The notes beneath the pieces are model-generated. The model made no database searches. It was not told the origin of the DNA and worked only from the letters and a program-made list of their open reading frames with translations. Below are positions 1 to 6,657 of a stretch of DNA of 52,341 nucleotides, piece after piece. Origin of the DNA: a virus. The position numbers and the translations under genes were made by a program. Location: positions 1 through 52,341 of the IMG/VR virus record IMGVR_UViG_3300042691_008087, one strand, 5' to 3'. How positions within the stretch are numbered: position 1 is the first letter of the stretch; each line of letters begins with the position of its first letter.

Positions 1-69
1 GAGGTAATTCTCGTTGGCATCCATCCAAGGTTTACGGGATTGCTCGTCCTGAGTAACCCCATTACACAC
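1..69. repeat. Left copy of terminal direct repeat (circular overlap)
   Basis: These 69 bases are identical to 52273-52341. The portal reading frame continues across the join, so this is an assembly overlap of a circular or circularly permuted genome rather than a biological terminal repeat inside an intergenic site. Confidence 0.95.
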
Positions 70-150
70 GTAATCCGCAATACTGTTGCGGACTTCTTCA
101 TCCAGACCTTCAATTACATTGACTGTTGCCAGATCATCTTCTAAGTTCAT
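1..150 (-). CDS. Portal protein, N-terminal part (continues at the right end of the window)
   Basis: The reading frame starts at an ATG at 150-148, six bases after the large terminase stop, and reads MNLEDDLATVNVIEGLDEEV before running off the left edge. Across the 69-base overlap it joins in frame with the gene ending at 50329. Joined, the portal has about 697 residues, close to the size of P22-type portals. The order small terminase, large terminase, portal is the usual packaging block. Confidence 0.9.
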   Translation of the reverse strand, partial: MNLEDDLATVNVIEGLDEEVRNSIADYVCNGVTQDEQSRKPWMDANENYL

Positions 151-155
151 TTATT

Positions 156-1676
156 CTAGTATCCCGTAACCGCGTTTCTACCTAGAAGATGAGCACCAGA
201 CAACCGGAACTCCTCTTCCCAATCCATATCCTCAATCTCGACTTGAGTAGGTGCCTCTACCATTCGCTCTAAAGCGAGGCCAAGTACTGCCAGAGAGGCT
301 ACTTGGTCATCGTGACTAGCTCGGGGAAACGAAGTCATTTCCGCCTCTAGAGTCGGATACCATTCACCTTTCTTGTTGAATTTAACCATTCCTGCTCGCA
401 TACGCCCTTGGATGCTACGAGCGCGCGTGAGAAGATCTTTCGTAGGCGTGATCTCGACAATCGCCGGGAAAAGGTTTCGTTTGGGCATCTCCTCGTAGAG
501 GAAAGGACCAATTGCCTTGGAAATCTTCTCCTTCTCAATGGCGATGAACTCCGGTTTCCACTTACGTTCCATTGCGAAGATCGTATCGATGATCTCACGT
601 CCGTCGAAACGTTCCCGGATGACATCCAAGATATAGAGTGTACCATCACTGTCCATCCCGGAAACAATAAACACCGAGTAGTCCGATCTCTCTTTTTCCG
701 AAATAGCCAAGTCCACACTGATGTAGTACGTAAGAGCCTTGCGTTTCTCGTCAATGTCATTCTCGTCTTTGGCACTCAAGGGAATGAAATCCGCCCTGCG
801 GAAATACGCCTTGGTAGGATCTAGTGGATAATTAAGGTACTCCTGACTGTACACATCAGGGATACCTCTTTGGAAGTATTCCTGACGAATCTCACTCAGT
901 TTGTCCTTGGGGAATCGATTCTCCCACAGGATATGTGAGAAGTCTTCGTTGTGAGCCCTGTACTTAACCGACTTCCACATGGACTTCTTGGGGTTATCCG
1001 ACCAAGACCGAAGATGATCTTTCCGGGTGAACTTGTCCCAATCCTTCGGCATCATCTGCTCAAGGAATGAGTCCATGTGAAGTACCGTCCCTACAACCCT
1101 CATCTTCCCATCAGGAGCCAGACAAGGGATAAGAGCACCGTAGATCCACCGGAAGAACTTCTCCCGTCTCTCCTTGTTCATCACCAACTCATCATTCTCC
1201 ATGTCATCACAGATGATGAGTTTGGGACGCATACCATTCCACTTGAGACCACGAAGAGACTGCTCACTACCCTTGGCAAGGATACGGAACTGATACCCGT
1301 CATTCATCTCTACTACGACATCATTCTCCGTGAACTTGACCCATCTCTTGAATCCGAAGAGTACTTGGAGATCCGAGTTGTCGTTGATCTCCATCTTGAT
1401 ATCGTTAAGGAACTGTACTGCCTGAGTCTCGGTATCGGAGACTATAACAAGGAAGGGGGCCTGCCTAAACATCACTGCCGCTAATCCGTAAGTATGGGAA
1501 ATAGCCGTTGACTTGGCGTGCCCCCTTGGCGCAGCAATCGCAACAAACTTGGAATCGCTGCAACAAAGGTCCCACCATTCCCGATGACAATCCGGTGTTT
1601 CACTTGGTTGATCGAATCTCTTCTTGAGGAGGGAACCTTGGAATCCCTCGATCATCTGTGCGTTAAGCAGACTCAC
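156..1676 (-). CDS. terL: Terminase large subunit (packaging ATPase/nuclease)
   Basis: This 506-residue protein is the motor that cuts concatemeric phage DNA and pumps it through the portal. A Walker A motif (APRGHAKST, residues 49-57) and a Walker B strand (LIICDD, 153-158) mark the ATPase. The RNase H-fold nuclease begins at the aspartate of SVDLAIS (about 322), and an HDD near residue 470 supplies further metal ligands. The start is GTG at 1676 and overlaps the small terminase gene by 14 bases; the portal start lies 6 bases beyond its stop. Length and motif order are typical of T4-type terminases. Confidence 0.95.
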   Translation of the reverse strand: MSLLNAQMIEGFQGSLLKKRFDQPSETPDCHREWWDLCCSDSKFVAIAAPRGHAKSTAISHTYGLAAVMFRQAPFLVIVSDTETQAVQFLNDIKMEINDNSDLQVLFGFKRWVKFTENDVVVEMNDGYQFRILAKGSEQSLRGLKWNGMRPKLIICDDMENDELVMNKERREKFFRWIYGALIPCLAPDGKMRVVGTVLHMDSFLEQMMPKDWDKFTRKDHLRSWSDNPKKSMWKSVKYRAHNEDFSHILWENRFPKDKLSEIRQEYFQRGIPDVYSQEYLNYPLDPTKAYFRRADFIPLSAKDENDIDEKRKALTYYISVDLAISEKERSDYSVFIVSGMDSDGTLYILDVIRERFDGREIIDTIFAMERKWKPEFIAIEKEKISKAIGPFLYEEMPKRNLFPAIVEITPTKDLLTRARSIQGRMRAGMVKFNKKGEWYPTLEAEMTSFPRASHDDQVASLAVLGLALERMVEAPTQVEIEDMDWEEEFRLSGAHLLGRNAVTGY

Positions 1677-2406
1677 TCTTCAACTCAGGTTTAGCTTGAT
1701 TGATATAACCTACAAGGACATTGGTTGCATTCTTCTTGCCCCCGTACTTGTCTGCCTTGAGGTCCTTAAGAGCAAGAGGATTAATTACCACCTCTTCTTC
1801 TTTTAAAGGAGTTTCTTCCACTACAGTTCCCTCGATGGTTCTCATCTTGGTGAACTTCTCAAACTCATCTGCCAACTTCTTGAGTCGTTCCGTAACGGTA
1901 GATTCTTCCATCCGGGCATCTTTCTTTTGACGAAGAAGTTGTCTCTTGTCCAGAAAGGAATTGACTACCGTAGTCCCGTCTCTGGCACTGATGGGTTTCC
2001 GTACCATCTGACCCCTGTTGGGATCGTAGATGTAATCCCCCTTGTCAATCCGGTCTACTACGAGATCAATTGCCTTGTCTACTACTTTCGTGAACTTGAC
2101 ATCCAGTTCGTCATCGGCCTCAAGTCTGATCCTTTCGATGATCTGGGGCCACCAGTCCTGTGTTTTCCACTGACGAATGGTTCCGCTCGGGATTCCTGTG
2201 ATACGCTCGACTTCGCTTGCATTTCCCACGAGCGCGTACGTGGTTGCTCCTCGAATTCGATCATTTGCCCTCCACCACTTCTTCTTGGCACTTCCTCTCC
2301 GACGATTGGCATACCTCATGGTACATTTAGGATCGAGGGAGATCGTCTTGGCATCTATTACATCTGGCACTGCGGCCATAATCTCTTCTGTTGTAAGGTC
2401 TCTCAT
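1663..2406 (-). CDS. terS: Terminase small subunit-like, DNA-recognising protein
   Basis: This 247-residue protein lies directly upstream of the large terminase and overlaps it, the standard place for the subunit that selects the DNA to be packaged. Residues around 55-80 (SEVERITGIPSGTIRQWKTQ) have the form of a helix-turn-helix. The middle is charged and helical, suiting oligomerisation, and the tail is lysine-rich. Identification rests on the HTH and on position; sequence conservation in this family is poor. Confidence 0.75.
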   Translation of the reverse strand: MRDLTTEEIMAAVPDVIDAKTISLDPKCTMRYANRRRGSAKKKWWRANDRIRGATTYALVGNASEVERITGIPSGTIRQWKTQDWWPQIIERIRLEADDELDVKFTKVVDKAIDLVVDRIDKGDYIYDPNRGQMVRKPISARDGTTVVNSFLDKRQLLRQKKDARMEESTVTERLKKLADEFEKFTKMRTIEGTVVEETPLKEEEVVINPLALKDLKADKYGGKKNATNVLVGYINQAKPELKSESA

Positions 2407-2411
2407 TGTCT

Positions 2412-3164
2412 TTAGAATCTAAGTTTCTTCTTCAGTTTACGTGTGAATTCTTCCAGTTTACTCCTCTCCGGAGCCTGTCCTTCCCAGATACCCCCATAAG
2501 GAATGGAGGACTGAGTAAAGTAATAATCCCGCAGTTTGGGGTCCACCTTTCCGTTGGTGTGAAACAGTTGTTTCCCTACTTCATCATCAAGGATGTTCGT
2601 ACCCTTCGGGAGACCACCTTCGTATCCCGTCAAGTTGGCAATCAGTTCTTCCGGGCTACGCCCCGGATGAGTACCCCATTTTGAGACATCATACTCAGGA
2701 TTGGCAATCTGGTGCATCCTTTCCCGTAACTTGAAGTATGATGTATCTCCCAATGCTCCTGCTGGAACTGACCCCCCTTCTGCCGGTTTGAGTCCCTTTC
2801 CTTCCCGTTGTACCCTAGAGTGGTAGTTCTCGTGGGCAAAGGTCTTGACCTTGCGGGCAGGGCCGTGATTCCCTGCCAGAACTACCTGCCCTGCCAGAGG
2901 ATGCCCCTTGGGGTAGGTATACCCTGCAGCAGTCAGTTCATCCCGGAAATACAAGGGATCAGGAGTACCGGGAGAAGGAAGGAATCCTGAAGAGGAAGCA
3001 TTGGTCTTCCCGAGTTCTTCCAGAAAGTCCGGGGGGAATTGATGAGAAGCGTCAAGAGTAAACATGTCCGTAGGAGTCATCCTACCCGCTTCCCTGAACT
3101 TGTCTCGGGTAGTGTTGGGTTTCTTGGCAATGGACTTGAGGTACTCGACGTAGGGATTCTCCAT
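2412..3164 (-). CDS. Putative zincin-type (HExxH) phage protein, first gene of the late operon
   Basis: With the chosen start (ATG 3164, MENPYVEY) the protein has 250 residues. It carries HENYH at about residues 111-115, the HExxH zinc-binding pattern of metallopeptidases, followed about 50 residues later by SPEELIANL, which could supply a third ligand. The longer start at 3185 (ATGATG) lies inside a near-consensus sigma70 promoter, so transcripts would begin near 3164 and the message may be leaderless. The gene sits 5 bases upstream of the small terminase. A role in virion maturation or in the host after entry is possible; nothing shows activity. Confidence 0.6.
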   Translation of the reverse strand: MENPYVEYLKSIAKKPNTTRDKFREAGRMTPTDMFTLDASHQFPPDFLEELGKTNASSSGFLPSPGTPDPLYFRDELTAAGYTYPKGHPLAGQVVLAGNHGPARKVKTFAHENYHSRVQREGKGLKPAEGGSVPAGALGDTSYFKLRERMHQIANPEYDVSKWGTHPGRSPEELIANLTGYEGGLPKGTNILDDEVGKQLFHTNGKVDPKLRDYYFTQSSIPYGGIWEGQAPERSKLEEFTRKLKKKLRF

Positions 3165-3173
3165 AGGGGGCAC

Positions 3174-3202
3174 ATTATACATCATGATTTAAATAAAGTC
3201 AA
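3174..3202 (-). promoter_or_regulatory. Sigma70-type promoter for the leftward late/virion operon
   Basis: On the minus strand TTGACT (3202-3197) is followed after exactly 17 bases by a perfect TATAAT (3179-3174). It is the best host-type promoter seen in the window, and it points into the terminase-portal-head operon. Transcription would start about 3167-3164, at or just before the ATG of MENPYVEY. Confidence 0.8.
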
Positions 3203-3285
3203 CAAAAGGAGGCCCAGCCCGGCGGCGGTGCCGGTTCAGACAAGAGGTATAGAAGAAGAGAAAGAAGAAAAGCTTTTTGCTTTAG

Positions 3286-3319
3286 AACCATTCCTACTCT
3301 TTATTGAGTAGGAATGGTT
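3286..3319. repeat. Perfect 14-bp inverted repeat (hairpin) beside the A/T tract
   Basis: AACCATTCCTACTC (3286-3299) and its exact reverse complement (3306-3319) flank the loop TTTATT. Read rightward it is followed only by A/T bases and could terminate transcripts; read leftward it lies upstream of the late promoter. It could insulate the two divergent units or be part of the origin. Confidence 0.7.
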
Positions 3320-3372
3320 ATTATATAATATAATATATATTATATATATTAATATATATATTATATATATAA
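3318..3372. repeat. A/T-only tract of alternating TATA, possible DNA unwinding element
   Basis: Apart from its two edges the tract consists only of A and T in alternating palindromic runs. Such a tract melts easily and could be the unwinding element for the DnaA-type boxes about 360 bp away. It also contains several TATAAT-like hexamers on the minus strand but no matching -35 boxes. Confidence 0.6.
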
Positions 3373-3374
3373 GA

Positions 3375-3401
3375 GAATCCCCGGCCCTCTGCCGGGGAAT
3401 C
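3375..3401. repeat. GC-rich hairpin
   Basis: TCCCCGGC (3378-3385) pairs with GCCGGGGA (3391-3398) around the loop CCTCT, with two more pairs outside one mismatch. No T-run follows within a few bases on either strand, so termination is uncertain. Confidence 0.5.
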
Positions 3402-3569
3402 CTTAAAGGAACCTCCCCCAATCCCCCCGATGTACCTGGGGGTATATCAGAAATTATGCAGAATTTTCTAACATGAGGTTGAATCCCAATATAGGCCCCC
3501 GAATTTTCCCCCCACCCCCTCTCGACCCAGGGATACGTACGGCAAGTACGCCATCACTCTGAATCTAAA

Positions 3570-3584
3570 TGAGAATCATTCTCA
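3570..3584. promoter_or_regulatory. Fur-box-like palindrome
   Basis: TGAGAATCATTCTCA is a perfect 7-1-7 palindrome that differs from the Fur 7-1-7 core TGATAATNATTATCA only by one symmetric base change per arm. A weaker relative, TGAGAATTCCTCTCA, lies at 3773-3787 just after the DnaA-type boxes. No nearby promoter is clear, so binding by host Fur or a related regulator is only suggested. Confidence 0.4.
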
Positions 3585-3732
3585 CCTACCCCCGGATTGA
3601 TCGATGAATTCAATTAGAAACCTGTAAATTGGGGAATCAATCGATTAGGCTATACCTTTTGCCATGCGGAACGGTACGCGATAGCACGGTCAACGGGACG
3701 CTGGCACTCGCCGCGATGGAGTGCTACTACCT

Positions 3733-3764
3733 TGTGGATAACCTTGTGGATATCCTGTGGATAA
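3733..3764 (-). promoter_or_regulatory. Cluster of three phased DnaA-type boxes
   Basis: On the minus strand TTATCCACA (matching the DnaA box TTATNCACA) occurs at 3741-3733 and 3764-3756, and a one-mismatch copy ATATCCACA at 3753-3745. The starts are 12 and 11 bases apart, about one helical turn, so bound proteins would lie on one face. This suggests recruitment of the host initiator DnaA. No phage initiator protein was recognised in the window. Confidence 0.65.
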
Positions 3765-3975
3765 CTACCAAATGAGAATTCCTCTCAAAACCCGCCAGAC
3801 AGCCGTGGAGCGCACGCGGGGGCTGGCCCGCTACCCTACCCTAGGCTGGACAGCCGTGCGCGCACGCGCAGCCTACGCGCCCCCCAGAGGCATGGCACAA
3901 TCCTTGCAGTCTGTCTATTTTTTATACAGCGAGTTGCGTCAATACAACACTTTCGGCATTATTGGTAACAGGTAG

Positions 3976-4112
3976 CCCGTACGTGGGAGCCCTTACGTGG
4001 AACCTTTCCGCGTTGCCGTGGTCCAACGCGCGCACCTTAGATCCCGTACGTAGTGTCCCGTACGGTGTAACACGTACTGCCAGGTACGTACGGCCTGGCC
4101 CTTACGTGGAAC
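3976..4112. repeat. Iteron-like short repeats (CCCGTACG and GCCCTTACGTGGAAC)
   Basis: CCCGTACG occurs at 3976-3983, 4043-4050 and 4057-4064. The 15-mer GCCCTTACGTGGAAC occurs exactly at 3989-4003 and 4098-4112. Further TACGTG/TACGTA words lie at 4083-4092, 4359-4364 and 4421-4426. These repeats do not encode a recognisable protein and look like binding sites in the origin/early control region. Confidence 0.55.
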
Positions 4113-4335
4113 TAACTCGCCCCCGGGCTGGTCAACCCTATACCATCAACTACCATCGGACGTTATCAGTAACCGCCAGACAGGGCGGATGACACAGGCG
4201 GGCTGGCTGGCGAAACGAGCGCCAAGGTCCCATAGGTTATTAATAACTCGGCGCTCCCCGCGAATGTGCGAACGGCGGAAACCTAGGACGGGGAGAAGTA
4301 TCGGATTGACGCGGGGAAACTGAACCCCATTACAT

Positions 4336-4386
4336 CGTGGATACTTAGGTGATCTGCCTTACGTGACAGGCAAGGCAGACTCCACG
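4336..4386 (+). promoter_or_regulatory. Two-part hairpin in the leader of the first early gene
   Basis: An outer stem CGTGGA (4336-4341)/TCCACG (4381-4386) encloses an inner stem TCTGCCTT (4353-4360)/AAGGCAGA (4372-4379). It ends about 70 bases before the first early gene. It could be a structured RNA leader or a cruciform; there is no T-run after it. Confidence 0.45.
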
Positions 4387-4395
4387 TTAGAGTGC

Positions 4396-4407
4396 GTTAT
4401 TGATAAC
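4396..4407. promoter_or_regulatory. Operator-like dyad before the first early gene
   Basis: GTTATTGATAAC is an exact GTTAYYRRTAAC site 46 bases upstream of the ATG at 4454. A short GC-rich stem (AGTGCG at 4391-4396 with CGCACT at 4430-4435) flanks it. Confidence 0.5.
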
Positions 4408-4453
4408 GGCCATCCCGGCCGGTACGTAGCGCACTATTTAGTGGAGTAAAATC

Positions 4454-5080
4454 ATGGGCATGATATACGTGCAGAAACCCCGTGCGGCGTTTACGTTTGA
4501 TCTCGGGACGCAGGATTTCGCACAATTCGACGCTATCAAGGCGGGCGTTGCGGCGGGTAGCAAGGCGGCGAGCATGGCCAGCAATGCCACGATTGCGTTG
4601 TGTGCCATGCACTCCGATACGCTCGACGGCTGCCTGCCGGACGACAAGTCTGCCGTCGTGGGCGGCATGAAGGCGTGGCGCAAGGCAGAATGGACGGCAG
4701 CATTCAAGGATCTTTGCGGGAGCATGTTGAATAAAGACGAGCGTAAGGCGATTGCGCCTTACGTCACGTACATCGGGACGGCATTCTGGCACGGCGTAAG
4801 CCTTCTCCATCCGACGGAGGAGCGTTGCCGTACGCTTGCGGAAATCAAGGAAGAACTGGCCGCGTTCAGCGAGCCCGAGGATGGTGCATCAATTCTTATC
4901 AAGGCAGTGAACAGCATAGCACCAATGAAGGACAACGCAATCCGGCTGAAATGGAACGCGGAAGACGCGGCGATTGCGGCGGCGTCGTTGACGCCAGAAC
5001 AGCGTAGGGTTGTTGCAGAACTGGCCCTATGCTTGTTCGGTTCAGAGACGGCGGATGATCTCAAGATCGTCAGCGAGTAG
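4454..5080 (+). CDS. Unknown 208-residue early protein, monocistronic
   Basis: This is the first gene of the rightward block. It is GC-richer than most of the genome and stands alone between a long leader and a strong terminator, which suggests its own control and perhaps an early takeover or regulatory role. The protein is alanine-rich and mainly helical, with isolated cysteines and no signal peptide, membrane segment or recognisable catalytic motif. A ribosome-binding site (GTGGAGT) lies before the start at MGMIYVQK. I do not recognise its family. Confidence 0.75.
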   Translation: MGMIYVQKPRAAFTFDLGTQDFAQFDAIKAGVAAGSKAASMASNATIALCAMHSDTLDGCLPDDKSAVVGGMKAWRKAEWTAAFKDLCGSMLNKDERKAIAPYVTYIGTAFWHGVSLLHPTEERCRTLAEIKEELAAFSEPEDGASILIKAVNSIAPMKDNAIRLKWNAEDAAIAAASLTPEQRRVVAELALCLFGSETADDLKIVSE

Positions 5081-5088
5081 GGCAAGGC

Positions 5089-5120
5089 GGGCCGGGGAGA
5101 AATCCCCGGTCCTTTTTGTT
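5089..5120 (+). terminator. Rho-independent terminator after the first early gene
   Basis: CCGGGGA (5092-5098), a GAAA tetraloop and TCCCCGG (5103-5109) form the core stem, extended by GG/CC and one G-U pair, and TTTTTGTT follows. It begins 8 bases after the stop of the 208-residue gene and so ends its transcript. Confidence 0.88.
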
Positions 5121-5128
5121 GTGTGTCT

Positions 5129-5195
5129 GTAGTGCACCAGCACTACTATCATGGCCTGTATGGTGCCGCTGGTGCAGGCACGGGTTAGCCCGTGC
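5129..5195 (+). promoter_or_regulatory. Two perfect 7-bp hairpins in the leader of the small-gene operon
   Basis: GTAGTGC/GCACTAC (5129-5135 and 5140-5146) and GCACGGG/CCCGTGC (5178-5184 and 5189-5195) each close a 4-base loop. They lie between the terminator and the dyad at 5211. TACTAT at 5143-5148 could be a -10 box, but the -35 is poor. Confidence 0.4.
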
Positions 5196-5210
5196 GTATG
5201 GTCCCGCAAA

Positions 5211-5222
5211 TTTATTGATAAC
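5211..5222. promoter_or_regulatory. Operator-like dyad before the 33-residue gene
   Basis: TTTATTGATAAC, one mismatch from GTTAYYRRTAAC, lies 15 bases before the ATG at 5238, directly upstream of its CAGGAG ribosome-binding site. Confidence 0.5.
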
Positions 5223-5237
5223 CACAGGAGTAATGAA

Positions 5238-5339
5238 ATGTCTGAATGGTTCAACCGTCTCCCGTCCAAGCGGGGGAAACATCGTAGGGTGAGGCACGTA
5301 CGTTGGTATGGTACGTGTGACCGCAGGATTTATCAATAA
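5238..5339 (+). CDS. Basic 33-residue small protein
   Basis: The start is placed at ATG 5238, seven bases after CAGGAG. The product begins MSEWFNRLPSKRGKHRR and is strongly basic, with many Arg, Lys and His residues, suggesting nucleic-acid binding. Its stop lies inside the next dyad repeat (5329-5340). Its family is unknown. The compact spacing and good ribosome-binding site support a real gene despite its size. Confidence 0.55.
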   Translation: MSEWFNRLPSKRGKHRRVRHVRWYGTCDRRIYQ

Positions 5340-5340
5340 C
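5329..5340. promoter_or_regulatory. Operator-like dyad before the 69-residue gene
   Basis: TTTATCAATAAC, one mismatch from the consensus, ends 12 bases before the ATG at 5353 and contains the stop of the preceding gene. Confidence 0.5.
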
Positions 5341-5352
5341 GGGAGTATCATC

Positions 5353-5562
5353 ATGGTACGCATCAAATGGTTTAGTGGTAGAATCAAGAATGTCCGGGCC
5401 GTTGCGTTGGTGGATAAGGCAGATATTGTCGATGCCCAGTTTGTAGAGCCGTTGTCCATTGGTAATCGGGAGGATATCCGGGATGGAAAGATAGCCAATC
5501 GATTGTTTGTCGATTGGTGTTATGGTGGGTGGTGTGAAGTCTCAGACGTTATCGATAACTAA
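5353..5562 (+). CDS. Unknown 69-residue small early protein
   Basis: ATG 5353 follows CGGGAG at 5340-5345. The product is MVRIKWFSGRIKNVRAVALV followed by an acidic middle and a Trp/Cys-containing tail (FVDWCYGGWCEVSDVIDN). Its last codons are encoded by the perfect dyad GTTATCGATAAC. No family is recognised. Confidence 0.6.
   Translation: MVRIKWFSGRIKNVRAVALVDKADIVDAQFVEPLSIGNREDIRDGKIANRLFVDWCYGGWCEVSDVIDN
5548..5559. promoter_or_regulatory. Perfect palindromic dyad GTTATCGATAAC
   Basis: An exact GTTAYYRRTAAC site and a perfect palindrome. It overlaps the end of the 69-residue gene and lies 16 bases before the GTG start at 5576. Confidence 0.55.
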
Positions 5563-5575
5563 CAGAAGGAGTGTT

Positions 5576-5743
5576 GTGAACTTCCTGTACAGCTATAAAA
5601 CATTAGATCAACATGAAACTTTGATTCCACAAAAGGGGGAGTTTCAATCTATTCCCCAAATACCGAGGGCAAAACTTGGATTCATCAGGCGAGTTTCCCT
5701 CTGTATTGTTAGTGCAATACTTACATGGAGACTTTACAAATGA
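5576..5743 (+). CDS. Unknown 55-residue small protein
   Basis: A GTG start at 5576 follows AGAAGGAGT. The product (MNFLYSYKTLDQHETLIPQK onward) ends with a short hydrophobic stretch (LGFIRRVSLCIVSAILTWRL) that could be a weak membrane anchor. The stop overlaps the next ATG (ATGA). No family is recognised. Confidence 0.55.
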   Translation: MNFLYSYKTLDQHETLIPQKGEFQSIPQIPRAKLGFIRRVSLCIVSAILTWRLYK

Positions 5744-5895
5744 TCGCCAATTCCCTCAAACTGAAAGCCCTTGCGGAGAAATTCAATGTTATCAATAAGC
5801 CGTACAAAGTCGAGAAGCAAGCGTACCAAAAAGCAGCCGGTACTATCATCCGCGCCGGTTACTACCCCAAATCCGGTAAGCCAATCGTCCGGTAA
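5740..5895 (+). CDS. Unknown basic 51-residue small protein
   Basis: ATG 5740 overlaps the preceding stop and has GGAG ten bases upstream. The product starts MIANSLKLKALAEKFNVINK and has a basic, tyrosine-containing tail. One copy of the dyad repeat (5788-5799) lies within the coding sequence. Function is unknown. Confidence 0.55.
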   Translation: MIANSLKLKALAEKFNVINKPYKVEKQAYQKAAGTIIRAGYYPKSGKPIVR

Positions 5896-5955
5896 AATCT
5901 ACTGCACCCCCGGATATCTTCCTGATAACTTGATCCCGAAAGGAGCATTCATAAA

Positions 5956-6240
5956 ATGAGAATTCTTCATGTACGTAATCATGAATTTAACGGTAAGACC
6001 TTGCGAAGCAGTCCCACTGCTAAGGGTGGTATGACTATTGCTTACGAGAATAATAAGCATATTGTCACTATTGCCACTGCGGTGGTGTCAGAAAAAGACT
6101 GTTATTGCAAGAAAACAGGGCGGGAATTGGCAATGCAACGATTTGCGGACGGGATGACCGTGATGTTGCCGTTACCAATAACGAGCCGCAGGCATGTCGC
6201 AAGATATCTCCGAGCCCTCTTCTCCCGCTACATCGACTGA
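5956..6240 (+). CDS. Unknown 94-residue early protein with a KxGRELA-type motif
   Basis: A strong AAAGGAG lies before ATG 5956. The product starts MRILHVRNHEFNGKTLRSSP. Its middle (TAVVSEKDCYCKKTGRELAMQR) resembles a motif of the form 'KDxFxRKxGRxIA' seen in small phage proteins of unknown role. No catalytic motif is seen. The dyad GTTACCAATAAC (6171-6182) lies within its 3' part, just before the next start. Confidence 0.6.
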   Translation: MRILHVRNHEFNGKTLRSSPTAKGGMTIAYENNKHIVTIATAVVSEKDCYCKKTGRELAMQRFADGMTVMLPLPITSRRHVARYLRALFSRYID

Positions 6241-6451
6241 CCGTAAACCAATAGGGGTAGTCACAGATAGCAGGATATTCTGGTTGATTACCCCGAATTG
6301 GTACATGAAGTTTAATGAAAGACAAACAAATCCGGAGGCAGTAGTAACAGTTTGGCATATATACACAAGAAACTCACACACCGATTTTGTGTATATCTAC
6401 GATGAAACAGAATTACTCCGTTGGATAATTAGAGGGAATCCAAATAAATGA
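6194..6451 (+). CDS. Small C-terminal-motif family protein (85 aa)
   Basis: The start MSQDISEPSSP overlaps the previous gene by 47 bases in another frame. The C-terminus VYIYDETELLRWIIRGN fits the pattern I-x-[DE]-E-x-x-[LI]-[KR]-x-[IL]-I-x-G shared by about a dozen small genes in the early block. The preceding part is rich in Trp and Tyr (FWLITPNWYMKF), as in other members. The exact dyad at 6171 lies 11 bases upstream. Function is unknown. Confidence 0.6.
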   Translation: MSQDISEPSSPATSTDRKPIGVVTDSRIFWLITPNWYMKFNERQTNPEAVVTVWHIYTRNSHTDFVYIYDETELLRWIIRGNPNK

Positions 6452-6657
6452 AAGCCACTAATGTGGGTCAACGTGTTATTGGTAAGTTTAATTTCAAGCT
6501 GTATCTGGAGCAAAAGTATGAGGGCTTCTGGCCCGAGTCGATGCCTACTCGCCGTGAGATTGCTGAAGCAAAGCAGCGGGATTCGGGGGAATACCGCAAA
6601 CTACTATCACGCTACAATGGGACGATGAAAGAATGGATGCGCTTGCAGAAATGCTAA
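6448..6657 (+). CDS. Unknown basic 69-residue protein
   Basis: ATG 6448 overlaps the preceding stop (ATGA). The protein (MKATNVGQRVIGKFNFKLYL onward) is basic and likely helical in its second half, ending WMRLQKC. No family is recognised. A dyad variant (6475-6486) lies in its 5' part. Confidence 0.55.
   Translation: MKATNVGQRVIGKFNFKLYLEQKYEGFWPESMPTRREIAEAKQRDSGEYRKLLSRYNGTMKEWMRLQKC

Larger units (their letters stand above)
3186..4453. other. Non-coding control region, candidate replication origin
   Basis: About 1.27 kb without a convincing gene separates the leftward late genes from the rightward early genes. In order it holds: the late promoter; a 14-bp stem hairpin; an A/T-only tract; a GC-rich hairpin at 3375-3401; a C5/G5 hairpin near 3424-3442; a Fur-like palindrome; an inverted repeat (3595-3601 with 3636-3642); three DnaA-type boxes; CCCGTACG and GCCCTTACGTGGAAC repeats; four dyads of the GTTAYYRRTAAC type; and a long two-part hairpin just before the first early gene. 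The A/T tract plus DnaA boxes plus iterons is the usual composition of a theta-type origin. Replication from here is inferred. Confidence 0.6.

Noticed and set aside
1-69. Biological direct terminal repeat used in packaging
   Set aside because: The repeat lies inside the portal gene and is short; an assembly overlap of a circular map explains it better.
3236-3421. Leftward 61-codon ORF
   Set aside because: It consists of the A/T tract read as Ile/Tyr repeats and lies upstream of the late promoter.
3757-4192. Two rightward ORFs (72 and 76 codons) in the control region
   Set aside because: They overlap DnaA-type boxes and CCCGTACG/TACGTG repeats, have no ribosome-binding sites and odd, repeat-driven composition.
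5771-5959. 62-codon ORF overlapping the 51-residue gene
   Set aside because: The 5740-5895 frame has a better ribosome-binding site and stop-start coupling.
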